NCBI RefSeq assembly: GCF_012933505.1
Contig: NZ_JABBNB010000014.1
Location: 106,802-170,801 of the forward strand
DNA: 64,000 nucleotides
Direction of reading: 5' to 3'
DNA from: Gordonia asplenii
GTDB lineage: Bacteria; Actinomycetota; Actinomycetes; Mycobacteriales; Mycobacteriaceae
Under the pieces are notes generated by a model. That model was not told the origin of the DNA, made no database searches, and saw only the letters and a list, made by a program, of their open reading frames with translations. Each line of letters starts with the position of its first letter. Within the stretch, counting starts at the first letter, position 1. Of this stretch, positions 51,950 to 61,047 are shown one piece after another. The translations under genes were made by a program, and so were the position numbers.

Positions 51950-52030
51950 GTTACAGAACGTTGTTCTACGAATTTCCTTGACAGAGCATATAGTACGGCG
52001 TTCTACTGTTGTAGAACAATGTTCTGTAAC
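51950..52030. promoter_or_regulatory. Operators and promoter of the TetR/MFS pair
   Basis: GTTACAGAACGTTGTTCTAC (51950-51969) and its near reverse complement GTAGAACAATGTTCTGTAAC (52011-52030) are two 20-bp operators with AGAAC/GTTCT cores. A further GTTCTAC-TGTT-GTAGAAC palindrome (52000-52017) overlaps the second. TTGACA (51978-51983) followed after 17 bp by TTCTAC (52001-52006) is a candidate promoter for the pump gene, covered by the second operator. The first abuts the tetR start. Confidence 0.75.
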
Positions 52031-52051
52031 TGACTGGATGGAAGTCGTCTG

Positions 52052-53638
52052 ATGAAGAACAAATGGATCGCCCTCGTGGCGCTGTGCTTTGCCGAATTAC
52101 TGGTCATGGTCGACAACACGATCGTGAACGTCGCGCTGCCGACCGTGGCGCGCGACCTCGACGCCGGGATCTCCGGGCTGCAATGGATCGTCGACGCCTA
52201 CACGCTGGTGTTCGCCGGGCTCCTGCTGACCGGCGGCTACCTCGGTGACCGCTTCGGTCACCGACGGATGCTGGCCACCGGCATCGTCGGATTCGTCGCG
52301 GTGTCGGTCGCGGCGGCGTCGTCGAACACCCTCGGAGAGCTGATCGCCAGCCGCGCCGGTCTGGGAATGTTTGCGGCACTGGTCTTCCCGGCCACGCTCG
52401 CGCTCATCGTGGCGGCGTTCACCGAGGCCAAGGACCGTGCCGTCGCGGTCGGCGTCTGGGCTGCGACGTCGGGTATGGCGGTGGCGATCGGGCCGGTACT
52501 CGGTGGATGGCTGCTCGACCACTACTCGTGGTCGTCGGTGTTCTGGATCAACGTGCCGTTCGGCGCGGTGGCGCTGGCCGGCGCTCTGCTGGTGATCCCG
52601 GCCCCGACCGAGCAGCGAATCACGTTGCCGCGCTTCGACATCGTCGGTGTCGTACTGTCCATCGCCGGACTCGGCCTGCTCACCTACTCGGTGATCGAAG
52701 GGCCGTCGGTGGGTTGGTCGTCGTGGCGCACGATCGGCGGACTCGTTGTGGCACTGGGCATTGTGGCCGCCTTCGTGTCGCACCAACTGCGCGTCGAGCA
52801 CCCGATCTTCGACGTCCGGCTGTTCACCAATCGCCGCTTCGCGGGTGCCGCGGGCATGATCGCGGTCGCCTTCTTCGCACTGTTCGGGTTCATCTTCCTG
52901 ATCACCCAGTTCTTCCAGGCCGTGATGGGCTATTCACCGCTGCAGGCGGGTGTCCGGACACTGCCCTTCGCGCTCGTGGTGGCCGCGCTGTCCCCGGCGG
53001 CGATGGCGCTGTCCCATCGGTTCGGTCCGCGGGTCGTCGCGGTGACCGGTGCCCTGCTGATGGCGTCGGGCTTCAGCGTCGTCGAGCTGACCGATCGGGA
53101 TTCGACATATTTCGGTCTCATCATCTGGTCGATGATGCTGATGGCCGCCGGGTTGGCGATGATCTCCGGCCCCTGCACCCAGGTCATCATGGATGCCCTC
53201 ACCCCGGAACAGGCGGGAGCGGGATCGGCGATCAACGACACCACCCGAGAGATCGGCGGAACGCTCGGCGTCGCCGTGCTGGGATCGGTGTTGACGTCGG
53301 TGTATGCGGCGAATGTGGGTGTGCGACTGCAGGACCTGGGTGTTCCGCAGCCAGCCCGGGAGATCGCCGAGCAGTCGGTGATGGCGGGAGTCCAGGTGGC
53401 GATGCGTGCGCCGCAACAAGCCGCCGAGGCGGTTCACGCCGCGGTCGCCGACGTCTTCATCGACGGCCTGCAACAGGCGACCTGGGTGGCGGTCGTAATC
53501 TCGGTCTGTTCGGCCGTTGCCGGCGGTTGGGCGATGCGCAGGCGCGCGTCGCACGACGACGATCGACTCGAGTCCGGCGAGACCGTCGCAGCGGAGGTCA
53601 ATCAGACTGCGACAGCTGAGCTTTCACCTCTGGCTTGA
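52052..53638 (+). CDS. DHA2 family MFS multidrug efflux transporter
   Basis: 528 aa with about 14 membrane helices. Signature pieces: ELLVMVDNTIVNVALPTVARDL (motif D1 of the 14-TM DHA2 group), GGYLGDRFGHRRML (motif A), and GPVLGGWLLDHYSWSSVFWINVPFG (motif C region). Uses the proton gradient to export cationic drugs or similar compounds; LfrA of mycobacteria is the closest known type. Its 3' end overlaps the convergent acyl-CoA ligase gene by 41 bp. Confidence 0.92.
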   Translation: MKNKWIALVALCFAELLVMVDNTIVNVALPTVARDLDAGISGLQWIVDAYTLVFAGLLLTGGYLGDRFGHRRMLATGIVGFVAVSVAAASSNTLGELIASRAGLGMFAALVFPATLALIVAAFTEAKDRAVAVGVWAATSGMAVAIGPVLGGWLLDHYSWSSVFWINVPFGAVALAGALLVIPAPTEQRITLPRFDIVGVVLSIAGLGLLTYSVIEGPSVGWSSWRTIGGLVVALGIVAAFVSHQLRVEHPIFDVRLFTNRRFAGAAGMIAVAFFALFGFIFLITQFFQAVMGYSPLQAGVRTLPFALVVAALSPAAMALSHRFGPRVVAVTGALLMASGFSVVELTDRDSTYFGLIIWSMMLMAAGLAMISGPCTQVIMDALTPEQAGAGSAINDTTREIGGTLGVAVLGSVLTSVYAANVGVRLQDLGVPQPAREIAEQSVMAGVQVAMRAPQQAAEAVHAAVADVFIDGLQQATWVAVVISVCSAVAGGWAMRRRASHDDDRLESGETVAAEVNQTATAELSPLA

Positions 53639-55133
53639 GCACCTTCCCGACCTTGGAACGCGGTAGATCGGGCCACACGTGCACCACCTTGGGCGTCTTC
53701 ACACTGCCGATTCGTTCCTTGACGAAAGCGGTCACGGCGCTCGGGTCCACCGTGTGGCCCGCTCGCGGCTGTACGACGGCCTCGACGCGTTCGCCCCACT
53801 TGTCGTCGGGACGGCCGATCACCGCGCAGTCCTGGATGTCGGGATGGGCGAGCAAAGCCTGTTCCACCTCGACGGAATACACGTTGAACCCGCCGGTGAT
53901 GATCATGTCCTTCGCCCGATCGACGATGAACAGGAAGCCGTCGTCGTCGAGGAATCCGATGTCGCCGGTGTGGTGCCACCCGAACTCCGACGCCTCGGCG
54001 GTCGCCGTCGGGTTGAGGTAGTAGCCGGGCGTCACCAACGACGACCGCACGACGATCTCGCCCCGTTCGCCACGCGGCAGGTGATTGCCCTGCCCGTCCA
54101 TGATGGCCAGGGTGACCAACGGCGACGGTCGTCCCGCCGACGAGAGCCGTTGTGCGGCAACGGAACCGTCGGGTAGGAAATGATCGGCGGGGGCCATCGT
54201 CGACACCATCATCGGCGCCTCGGTCTGTCCGAACAACTGTGCCATCACCGGGCCGATGCGGGTCAGCGCCTCCTCCAGCCGGACCGGTGACATCGGCGCG
54301 GCGCCATACCAGAAGCATTGCAGCGCAGAGCGATCCGTCTCGTCGAGCGCCGGATGGGCCAGCACCATGTAGAGCAGCGTCGGCGGCAGGAAGGTGTGCG
54401 TGACGCCGTGTCGCTCGAGGTGTGTCAGGAAGTCCCCGACGTCGGGTCTGCGCATGATGACGATCTCGCCGCCCAGGCACATGATCGGAAAGCACAGCAC
54501 ACCGGCGGCATGGGTGAGTGGGGCCAGAGCCAGATAGACCGGACGCCCGTCGAACGGATAGCTCATCAGGGTGATCGCCGACATCGTCTCCAGATTGACG
54601 CCGGTGAGCATCACGCCCTTCGGCTTGCCGGTTGTGCCGCCGGTCCCGGCGATCATCGCCAGATCGTCGACGGCGCGGGCGTCGAGCGTCGAATCTGCGC
54701 CGGAGGCAAGGAAGTCCGGCCAACTCAGCGCGCCGTCGTCGACGTCGTCGAGGCACACCCACGTGTGCACCTTGCTCAACGCCGGGCGGATCTTGGCAAC
54801 CAGCGGGGCGAACGACGATTGATAGATCAGTACCGCACAGTCGAATTGGTCGAGCAGCTGCTGATTCTCACCCGCCTCGTTGCGTGGATTGATCGGGCAC
54901 CACACCGCGCCCGCGCGACTGATGCCGAATACGCAGGTGAACGACGTCGGGTCGTTGGATGACAGGATTCCGACCTTGTCGCCGGGGCTGACTCCTTGTG
55001 CGGCAAGGGCATTCGCGATCCGGTAGGACGCCGCGACGACATCGGCGTAGGACACCGACTCGCCGTCGGTCGTGAGGCAGGGCGCCTCGCCGTCGAGCGA
55101 GGCGCCCTTGTCGAGGAAGTCGACGATCCGCAT
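53598..55133 (-). CDS. Acyl-CoA synthetase (AMP-dependent ligase)
   Basis: 511 aa ANL-superfamily enzyme. AMP-binding P-loop IAGTGGTTGKPKGVML, FWYGAAPMSP, GQTEAPM, and the C-terminal hinge and core GWHHTGDIGFLDDDGFLFIVDRAKDMIITGGFNVYSVEVEQALL, ending with DLPRSKVGKVLKPE with the catalytic Lys. Activates a carboxylate to acyl-CoA. It is the third gene of a leftward cluster after an SDR and a saccharopine-dehydrogenase-like protein and probably feeds the same lipid pathway. Overlaps the MFS gene tail-to-tail. Confidence 0.92.
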   Translation of the reverse strand: MRIVDFLDKGASLDGEAPCLTTDGESVSYADVVAASYRIANALAAQGVSPGDKVGILSSNDPTSFTCVFGISRAGAVWCPINPRNEAGENQQLLDQFDCAVLIYQSSFAPLVAKIRPALSKVHTWVCLDDVDDGALSWPDFLASGADSTLDARAVDDLAMIAGTGGTTGKPKGVMLTGVNLETMSAITLMSYPFDGRPVYLALAPLTHAAGVLCFPIMCLGGEIVIMRRPDVGDFLTHLERHGVTHTFLPPTLLYMVLAHPALDETDRSALQCFWYGAAPMSPVRLEEALTRIGPVMAQLFGQTEAPMMVSTMAPADHFLPDGSVAAQRLSSAGRPSPLVTLAIMDGQGNHLPRGERGEIVVRSSLVTPGYYLNPTATAEASEFGWHHTGDIGFLDDDGFLFIVDRAKDMIITGGFNVYSVEVEQALLAHPDIQDCAVIGRPDDKWGERVEAVVQPRAGHTVDPSAVTAFVKERIGSVKTPKVVHVWPDLPRSKVGKVLKPEVKAQLSQSD

Positions 55134-55140
55134 GGGTCCG

Positions 55141-56268
55141 TCAGTTCTCGATCGTCACGATCGGTGCCTGGACAAGTCCGAACGCGCGGAGCACGCCGAG
55201 CAGTTCGCGATGACCGAAAGCCTGGCAGCCCGACGCCAAACCTGTTGCGTTGGGCTCCTTTTGGAGCAGCGAGTACGCACCGAACGCCTGCAGCAGGCCG
55301 GTTTGCTTGTAGTTGCAGTTGCCGTAGATGACCGTGTGAGCCCGGCCGAGCGGACCGGAGGCGTGTACCGAATCGACCGAGCGGTTGATGCGGGTGTACT
55401 CGCGCGGCGGCATCTCGTTCATCACCTGGGCCGCGGTCGCCTGCAATGCCGCCAGCCGCTCGTCGGGGGCCATGTCCTTGGTGGCCTCCAGGGCGCCCGC
55501 CACGATCTGCGGCACGCCCAGCATCAGCGCCTTGTTGAACACTCCGCCGAGGGCTTTCACGTTGGCGACGCGCGGGTCCTTGCGGAACCACACCGGGTGC
55601 GACGTCCCGCCCCACGGCAGGGCGAGTGCGAGCTCGTGCTGGCCCGGGATGGCGAGGTTGTAGAGGCCGGCCTCCGGATCCCATTCGGAGTACTGATTCT
55701 GCTCGAGGTAGTAGGCCTTGGACATGGCGGCATTGACGAGGATGGTCTGCGTGGACGCGATGGTCGGGCTGCCGCCCCAGAACACCGCGATGTCCAGAGT
55801 GTCCAAACCCGGTGTCTCCAAGCAGATTTGGGCGGCGATCTCACCGGTGGTGTACATCTGGGCGAGGCCGGGGGACAGCACGAGACCCTTCGCGGCGTAG
55901 TCGGCGGCGTATTGTTCGTCGAGCGTGATGAGCCAGTCCTGCTCGCCGGTGGTGTCGAGATAGTGGGCGCCGGCGGCCAGCGCCGCCTGCACGACCTCGT
56001 GGCCGTAGGTGGCGAACGGTCCGACGGTGTTGCAGACGACCGACGCGCCGGTGAACAGTTCGGTCAGTGCCTCGACCGTGTTCTCGGTGGCGACGATCTC
56101 GTAGTCGGCGGTCTCGATTCCGGGGACGTTGGACTTCATTGCGGCTTCGAGCTTTTCGCGACTGCGCCCGGCGGCGACGAACGGAACGTTGTACTCGCGC
56201 AGGTATTCGCAGATGAGACGCCCGGTGTAGCCGGAGGCACCGTAGACGACGACAGGTTTGGTGGTCAT
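55141..56268 (-). CDS. Saccharopine dehydrogenase-like protein
   Basis: 375 aa. N-terminal Rossmann motif VVVYGASGYTGRLICEYL and the VCNTVGPFATYGHEVVQAALAAGAHYLDTTGEQDW segment typical of the saccharopine dehydrogenase-like / trans-acting enoyl reductase group. The C-terminal 200 residues lack the usual lysine-pathway landmarks and may be a DUF5938-type domain. In mycobacteria related proteins reduce lipid intermediates. It lies 7 bp upstream of the acyl-CoA ligase start, in one operon. Confidence 0.78.
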   Translation of the reverse strand: MTTKPVVVYGASGYTGRLICEYLREYNVPFVAAGRSREKLEAAMKSNVPGIETADYEIVATENTVEALTELFTGASVVCNTVGPFATYGHEVVQAALAAGAHYLDTTGEQDWLITLDEQYAADYAAKGLVLSPGLAQMYTTGEIAAQICLETPGLDTLDIAVFWGGSPTIASTQTILVNAAMSKAYYLEQNQYSEWDPEAGLYNLAIPGQHELALALPWGGTSHPVWFRKDPRVANVKALGGVFNKALMLGVPQIVAGALEATKDMAPDERLAALQATAAQVMNEMPPREYTRINRSVDSVHASGPLGRAHTVIYGNCNYKQTGLLQAFGAYSLLQKEPNATGLASGCQAFGHRELLGVLRAFGLVQAPIVTIEN

Positions 56269-56313
56269 GAGTTCAGGCCTTTCGGAGGAGGTAGGAGTCG
56301 GTGCGGGGGAGAG

Positions 56314-57105
56314 TCACATGCCCATGCCGCCGTCGACCGGCAGGCCGATGCCGGTGATGAACTTCGCGGCGTCGGAGGCGAGGAAGACCACTGCGTCGGC
56401 CATGTCGTCGACCTGGCCGAGACGACCCCCGGGGGTGAGTTCGATGACCGCCCCCACCGCAGCCTCGGGCGACTCGAAGAGGCCCAGTTCGGCGACGTCG
56501 CTGGCCAGTCCGGCGCCCATCGCCGTGGGGACCAGGCCGGGGTAGATGCAGTTCACCCGGACGCCGTAGCCGAGTTTGCCCGACTCCATCGCGGCGACTC
56601 GGGTCAGACGGTCTACGGCGGACTTCGTCGCCGAATACACCGCGATGCCGGGGAAGGCGATGGTCGCGGCCACCGAGGCGATGTTGATGATCGAACCGCC
56701 TTGCCCGGCCGCTCCGTCGGGGCGCATGGCGCGCAGTCCGTTCTTGATGCCCAGTGTGGTGCCGAGGATGTTGACGTCGAGCATCTTGCGGATATCGGCC
56801 GCCTCCACCTCGGTCAGCAGGCTGGTGATCTCGATGCCCGCATTGTTGACCAGGATGTCCAGGCCGCCGAGTTGGGCGACGGTGGCCTCGATCGCCGACG
56901 CCCAGTTCGCGTCGTCGGTGACGTCGAGCTTGGTGAAGCCGTGGGCGTCGCCGAGGGAGGCGGCGACGTCGGCGCCGCTGTCGGAGATGTCGGCGATCAT
57001 CACCGACGCTCCGGCGTCGGCGAGTGCCCGCGCCATCCCTTCGCCGAGGCCCTGCGCACCTCCGGTGACGAGGGCTTTTCTACCGGTCAGATCGATCGAG
57101 GTCAT
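56314..57105 (-). CDS. SDR family oxidoreductase
   Basis: 263 aa. TGGAQGLGEGMARAL cofactor loop, NNAGIEI, catalytic Ser in NIASVAATIAF and YSATKSAVDRL with Tyr and Lys, then NCIYPGLVPTAMG; ends ITGIGLPVDGGMGM. Classical SDR, probably NAD(H) (ADISD after beta-2). AAGGAG 5 nt before ATG 57105 supports the start. First gene of the cluster SDR, saccharopine-like, acyl-CoA ligase; divergent from a TetR gene with twin 16-bp palindromes. Confidence 0.9.
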   Translation of the reverse strand: MTSIDLTGRKALVTGGAQGLGEGMARALADAGASVMIADISDSGADVAASLGDAHGFTKLDVTDDANWASAIEATVAQLGGLDILVNNAGIEITSLLTEVEAADIRKMLDVNILGTTLGIKNGLRAMRPDGAAGQGGSIINIASVAATIAFPGIAVYSATKSAVDRLTRVAAMESGKLGYGVRVNCIYPGLVPTAMGAGLASDVAELGLFESPEAAVGAVIELTPGGRLGQVDDMADAVVFLASDAAKFITGIGLPVDGGMGM

Positions 57106-57188
57106 GGATGGCTCCTTTGCCTTCGCTGAGGTGAGGTGAGCGGTGAATGTGAGGCGCATCACGTGCGCTCACTCAGCATCGACCCGGT

Positions 57189-57226
57189 CTTGACAGTTGT
57201 CAAGTATTTCCTTGACACTCGTCAAG
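57189..57226. promoter_or_regulatory. Twin 16-bp operators of the SDR-ligase cluster
   Basis: CTTGACAGTTGTCAAG (57189-57204) and CTTGACACTCGTCAAG (57211-57226) are near-perfect palindromes with CTTGAC/GTCAAG arms, 22 bp centre to centre (two helical turns). They lie between the divergent SDR and TetR genes. The TTGACA elements inside may also serve as -35 boxes. The neighbouring TetR is the obvious binding partner. Confidence 0.75.
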
Positions 57227-57303
57227 GAAAGCTTCGATCACGGGTTTGCCGGCGACATCTGGCAGAATGGGCGACAAGTGTGCGCGAAGAAAGGGGATTG
57301 GGC

Positions 57304-57951
57304 ATGACTGATCTCGTGCAATCCGATGTCGCGACATCAGATGGTGGAGTGGACCGTTTCGAGCGCGTCGACAAATTTCAACGACGCCGGGGCGAGCTGG
57401 CCGACGCGACTCTTGCCACGTTGGGTGAACTCGGCTACGCCCGGACCAGTCTGCGGGAAATCGCCCAGAAGACCGAGTTCAGCCACGGTGTGCTGCACTA
57501 CTACTTCAAAGACAAGATCGAACTGATCACCTTCGGTGTGCGCCGCTACAAGGAGCACTGCGTCACTCGCTACGACGAGGCCGTCGCGACCGCCACGGAC
57601 GCTCCGCAGTTGGCGGCGGGTTTCGCCGATGCGTTGGTGGACACACTCGTCGTCGACACCGCGATGCACCGGCTGTGGTACGACCTGCGCACTCAGTCTG
57701 CATTCGAAGAAGCCTTGCGGCCCACCGTGATCGACCTCGATCATCAGCTGCAGGACATGATCTGGCGCGTCGTCGTGGCGTACGCGAAGCTGCGCGCAGC
57801 GACGGTCGCCGTCGACGAGTTCGCTGCCTACACGATGTTCGACGGACTCTTCGAGAACTGCCTCATCCGCTACGTCTCCGGTGACGGCTCTGTGGTGGAA
57901 ACCCTACGCGGACAAGCCGTTTGGCTGCTCGACGCCGTTTGCCGCGACTGA
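57304..57951 (+). CDS. TetR family regulator of the SDR-ligase cluster
   Basis: 215 aa. HTH at residues about 28-75 (RRGELADATLATLGELGYARTSLREIAQKTEFSHGVLHYYFKDKIELI), C-terminal TetR_C-like helical domain (WYDLRTQSAFEEALRPTVIDLDHQLQDMIWRVV). The ATG 57304 is preceded by GGGAT; a longer frame to 57136 crosses the operators and is rejected. It likely represses the divergent lipid cluster and responds to an acyl-CoA or related ligand. Confidence 0.88.
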   Translation: MTDLVQSDVATSDGGVDRFERVDKFQRRRGELADATLATLGELGYARTSLREIAQKTEFSHGVLHYYFKDKIELITFGVRRYKEHCVTRYDEAVATATDAPQLAAGFADALVDTLVVDTAMHRLWYDLRTQSAFEEALRPTVIDLDHQLQDMIWRVVVAYAKLRAATVAVDEFAAYTMFDGLFENCLIRYVSGDGSVVETLRGQAVWLLDAVCRD

Positions 57952-57973
57952 TCGAACCTAGGTTCAGGCCGGT

Positions 57974-58918
57974 TCAGGCAGCCAGCAGCCGCTTGCCGAG
58001 GAATGCGGCGAACCGCGCGGGGTGCGTGTATGGACCGACCAGCGCGCGATGAACTTCGTAGCGAGACACGTCGGTAGTCGTCACGCCGCCCCAGGTGGTC
58101 ACCGCATACTCGTAGCCGGCGGCTTCGACTTCTGTCAAAGTCGTTGTGTCGTAATCGTTTCGAGTGCCGTTCGGATACGCGAGGATGGGTACCTCGACGC
58201 CGATGCGGTCCTGTAGCAGCCGCTTGGACTCGCGCAGGCTGAACTGCTGATCGCCCGCGGACTCGCGCGAGAGGATCGGATGTTCCATGGTGTGCGACCC
58301 GACGGTCAGCCCGGCGTCGGGCAGTGTCGCAGCGGCGTCCCAGTCGAGGAACAGGTCGTCGGTGTCGAAACTGCCGCGCGGCTGCAGGCGTTCGACGAAA
58401 TCCTCGATGAGCGCAGCACGTTCGGTATGCGTCAGCGTCTTGATGTCCTCTTCGACGGCGCGCTGCGCGGCGATCCGGGCGGTCGTGTCGGCCAGTGGAT
58501 AGTCGACGCCGTCGTAGCTCAGCGATGGCACGGTGGCCTCGGTGATTGCCCAGCCGAGTCGTTCCCACCACGCGTGCACGGTGCGGTCGAGCAGCCCGGG
58601 GACCAGGAAGACGGTGGCCGGCATCGACAATCTGCGGAGCAGGGGAGCGGCAAGGGTGAGGTTGTCGCGATAGCCGTCGTCGAATGTCAGCGCGACGGCG
58701 CGCGGCGGCAGCTTCTGGCCCGACCGTAGGGCGTCGAGGGCCTCCCGGAGGTCGACGACGTTAGCGACGCGACGCAGGATCTGCAGATGCTGGGTGAAGG
58801 TGCGTACGCCGGTGCCCGCGGCGGCGGGCCAGCACCAGGTGCGCTCGATGTTGTGGAATCCCAGAACGAGGAGGCGATTCTGTGCACCCACCAGTGCGGA
58901 GGGGCACATAGTCGACAT
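57974..58918 (-). CDS. Polysaccharide deacetylase family protein
   Basis: 314 aa. NodB-homology landmarks: VLGFHNI, VALTFDDGYRDNL (TFDDG motif 1 with two Asp), and VGSHTMEHPILS (H-x3-H metal motif 2), then LAYPNGTRNDYD (motif 3-like). It likely removes N-acetyl or other acyl groups from cell-wall or capsular glycan using a divalent metal. No signal peptide is visible, unusual for a wall-modifying enzyme. It converges with the TetR gene. Confidence 0.86.
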   Translation of the reverse strand: MSTMCPSALVGAQNRLLVLGFHNIERTWCWPAAAGTGVRTFTQHLQILRRVANVVDLREALDALRSGQKLPPRAVALTFDDGYRDNLTLAAPLLRRLSMPATVFLVPGLLDRTVHAWWERLGWAITEATVPSLSYDGVDYPLADTTARIAAQRAVEEDIKTLTHTERAALIEDFVERLQPRGSFDTDDLFLDWDAAATLPDAGLTVGSHTMEHPILSRESAGDQQFSLRESKRLLQDRIGVEVPILAYPNGTRNDYDTTTLTEVEAAGYEYAVTTWGGVTTTDVSRYEVHRALVGPYTHPARFAAFLGKRLLAA

Positions 58919-58963
58919 AACGGACAGAATACCCTGTGCTGGGCGTTTGGTGTGAGGTTGCTG

Positions 58964-60079
58964 TTACAAATCGAGTACCAGGGTGCCGGACGCGCGTGAC
59001 ACGCAGGTCAGCAGGTAGCCGGCGGCCCGCTCGTCGTCGGTGAGGATCGTGTCGCGATGCTCGACGTCGCCCGACTGTGCCTTGATCTTGCAGGTTCCGC
59101 AGAAGCCCTGCTGGCACGAGTACGGCACGCTCGGCATCGCCCGGCGGACGGCGGCGAGCATCGACTCGTCGGACGCGACGGCGACGTCGTCGCCGGTCGA
59201 CGCCAGGTGCACGGTGAACGGCTTGCCGTTCTCCACCGGCGGCGGGCTGAACCGCTCGTAGTGCAGTTCGACGTCGGGCCGCCCCGACAAGTGGGCGCGC
59301 AGGCCCTCGAGCATCGGCACCGGGCCGCACGTGTAGATGGCGGTGCCCGCGGCGCCGTCGCCGACGAGCTCTGCCATGGTGGGCAGACCGTGGTCGTCGT
59401 CGGTGCGGATCTGCACTTTGTCGCCGTAGCGGGCCAGTTCGGCGCGAAACGGGATCGAGTCCAGGCTGCGGCCGGTGTAGATCATCGACCAGTCGAGTCC
59501 GAGCCGCTCGGCCGAGGCGAGCATCGGCAGGATCGGGGTGATGCCGATTCCGCCGGCTATGAATCGCAGAGTCGTTGCGCTGGAACCGAATCCGGGCAAC
59601 GCGAGGGGAAACGCGTTGCGCGGACCCTTGATGGTGACGACGTCGCCTACCGACAGGGCGTCGTGCACCTCGACCGAGCCGCCGCCACCGTCGGGGATGC
59701 GCCGCACCGCGATGCGATAGCGGTCGGTGTCGGCCGGATCGCCGCAGAGCGAGTACTCGCGCATCCGCCCGGACGGGAGCAGCAGGTCGAGGTGCGCGCC
59801 GGCGCGCCAGGCGGGCAGCGGCCCGTCGTCGAGCGCCGCGAACGTGAGTGCGATGACGTTCTGATCGTGAGCGACCTGCTCCCGGCCGATGATCCGCACG
59901 GCCATTGTGCCGTCGTTGTGGCGGCGACGGCGCAGCGGCGACAGCGCGCCCCACACCGGGAACCAGGTCTTGAGCAGTCCCGTCGCCAGCAACATCGCGG
60001 GGTCGCGTTTGAATCGCCCGGTCAACGACGGTGGCACCGACGTCAGATCGGTGGTGTGCGCGGGATGGTTCGACGTCAC
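58964..60079 (-). CDS. Ferredoxin reductase with C-terminal 2Fe-2S domain
   Basis: 371 aa. FAD-binding barrel with REYSLCGDP (RxYS motif), NAD-binding part with RFIAGGIGITPILPML and YTCGPVPML, and a C-terminal plant-type 2Fe-2S ferredoxin (YSCQQGFCGTCKIK ... LLTCVSRASG). This phthalate-dioxygenase-reductase-like layout moves electrons from NAD(P)H to an oxygenase. GTG 60079 lies 1 bp after the stop of the upstream metal-hydrolase-like gene, so they are coupled. It could supply electrons to that di-iron-type partner. Confidence 0.88.
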   Translation of the reverse strand: MTSNHPAHTTDLTSVPPSLTGRFKRDPAMLLATGLLKTWFPVWGALSPLRRRRHNDGTMAVRIIGREQVAHDQNVIALTFAALDDGPLPAWRAGAHLDLLLPSGRMREYSLCGDPADTDRYRIAVRRIPDGGGGSVEVHDALSVGDVVTIKGPRNAFPLALPGFGSSATTLRFIAGGIGITPILPMLASAERLGLDWSMIYTGRSLDSIPFRAELARYGDKVQIRTDDDHGLPTMAELVGDGAAGTAIYTCGPVPMLEGLRAHLSGRPDVELHYERFSPPPVENGKPFTVHLASTGDDVAVASDESMLAAVRRAMPSVPYSCQQGFCGTCKIKAQSGDVEHRDTILTDDERAAGYLLTCVSRASGTLVLDL

Positions 60080-60080
60080 G

Positions 60081-60998
60081 TCAACTCGCCTTCCGGGTGG
60101 CCGGTGACTTCGCGAGATACGCGACGGCCTGGGCGGTGTCACCCACTTCCACCGGATCGAATCCCGGGCGGAAGTACGTCAGCGACGCCAGCAGGATGTC
60201 GCTGATCTTCGGCACGACGTTGAACCGAACGCCGCGCCGGTACTGCAAGAAGCGGTCGAGTTGCTTAATCGCTCCGCTGGGGTCGTTGAGGGAGATGTAG
60301 CGGCCGCCGCGGAACACGACGAACAGCAGCGCGGGCATGGCGACGAGCATGGCCCGGCCGCGACGCAGATAGCTGTCGCCGAAGTACACGGCGACCTCGT
60401 GGGCCACCGTGCGATGCTCGACTTCTTCTGCCCCGTGCCACAGGAACAGATCGGCCATGGCGGGGTCGGCGTCGACCTCCAGCCAGGAACTATTCAGCGC
60501 GAAATCGCCGAGCACCGCGGTGTAGTGTTCGATCGCCGCGATCAGCCACAGTCGCTCGATGAGGTGCTTGCGCTGAGCCTTCGCCGATTCGGTTCCCTTG
60601 GGCGCCAGCAACTTTCGGAACAACCACTCCATCTGGCGGTGGTACGGCTCGGGGTCGATGCCGTGTTCGGTGACGAAATTCCAGACCACCTTGTCATGGG
60701 CGTCGGCGTGCATCGCCTCCTGCCCGATGAAACCGCGCATCGACGCCGCGAGTTCGTCGTCGCGGACCAGCGGGAGAGCCTCGTTGAACGTCTTCACGAA
60801 CCACCGTTCCCCTTCGGGGAGAACGAGATTCAGCGCGGTGATGAGATTCGACGCGTACGGGTGGCCGGGGATCCAGTGCAGATCGACGTCGGCGACGTCG
60901 AAACTGACGTTGCGGGCGTGCAGTTCGACGGGGCCGGGGTCGGTGTCGACGGGCGTCGTCTCAGTCGTCGATGGCACTTTGTTGCCGCTCGAAGTCAT
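60081..60998 (-). CDS. Metal-dependent hydrolase family protein (PF10118-like)
   Basis: 305 aa, mostly helical. Conserved metal-type residues occur in EGERWFVKTFNEAL, RGFIGQEAMHADAHDKV, AAIEHYTAVLGDFAL and FLWHGAEEVEHRTVAHEV. The repeated ExxH pattern is like a ferritin-type di-iron site. PF10118 is annotated as metal-dependent hydrolase, but the motif and its coupled ferredoxin reductase suggest an oxygenase or hydroxylase. It is the middle gene of an operon beginning with ephD. Confidence 0.83.
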   Translation of the reverse strand: MTSSGNKVPSTTETTPVDTDPGPVELHARNVSFDVADVDLHWIPGHPYASNLITALNLVLPEGERWFVKTFNEALPLVRDDELAASMRGFIGQEAMHADAHDKVVWNFVTEHGIDPEPYHRQMEWLFRKLLAPKGTESAKAQRKHLIERLWLIAAIEHYTAVLGDFALNSSWLEVDADPAMADLFLWHGAEEVEHRTVAHEVAVYFGDSYLRRGRAMLVAMPALLFVVFRGGRYISLNDPSGAIKQLDRFLQYRRGVRFNVVPKISDILLASLTYFRPGFDPVEVGDTAQAVAYLAKSPATRKAS

Positions 60999-61047
60999 GT
61001 CGCCTCCTGTGGGCGTGGGAAGAGTCGGGGAGGAGTGGTTTCGTGGC

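Noticed and set aside
55072..57129. 685-codon plus-strand frame
   Set aside because: Antisense to the saccharopine-like and SDR genes, with shadow-type Arg/Gly/Val-rich composition.
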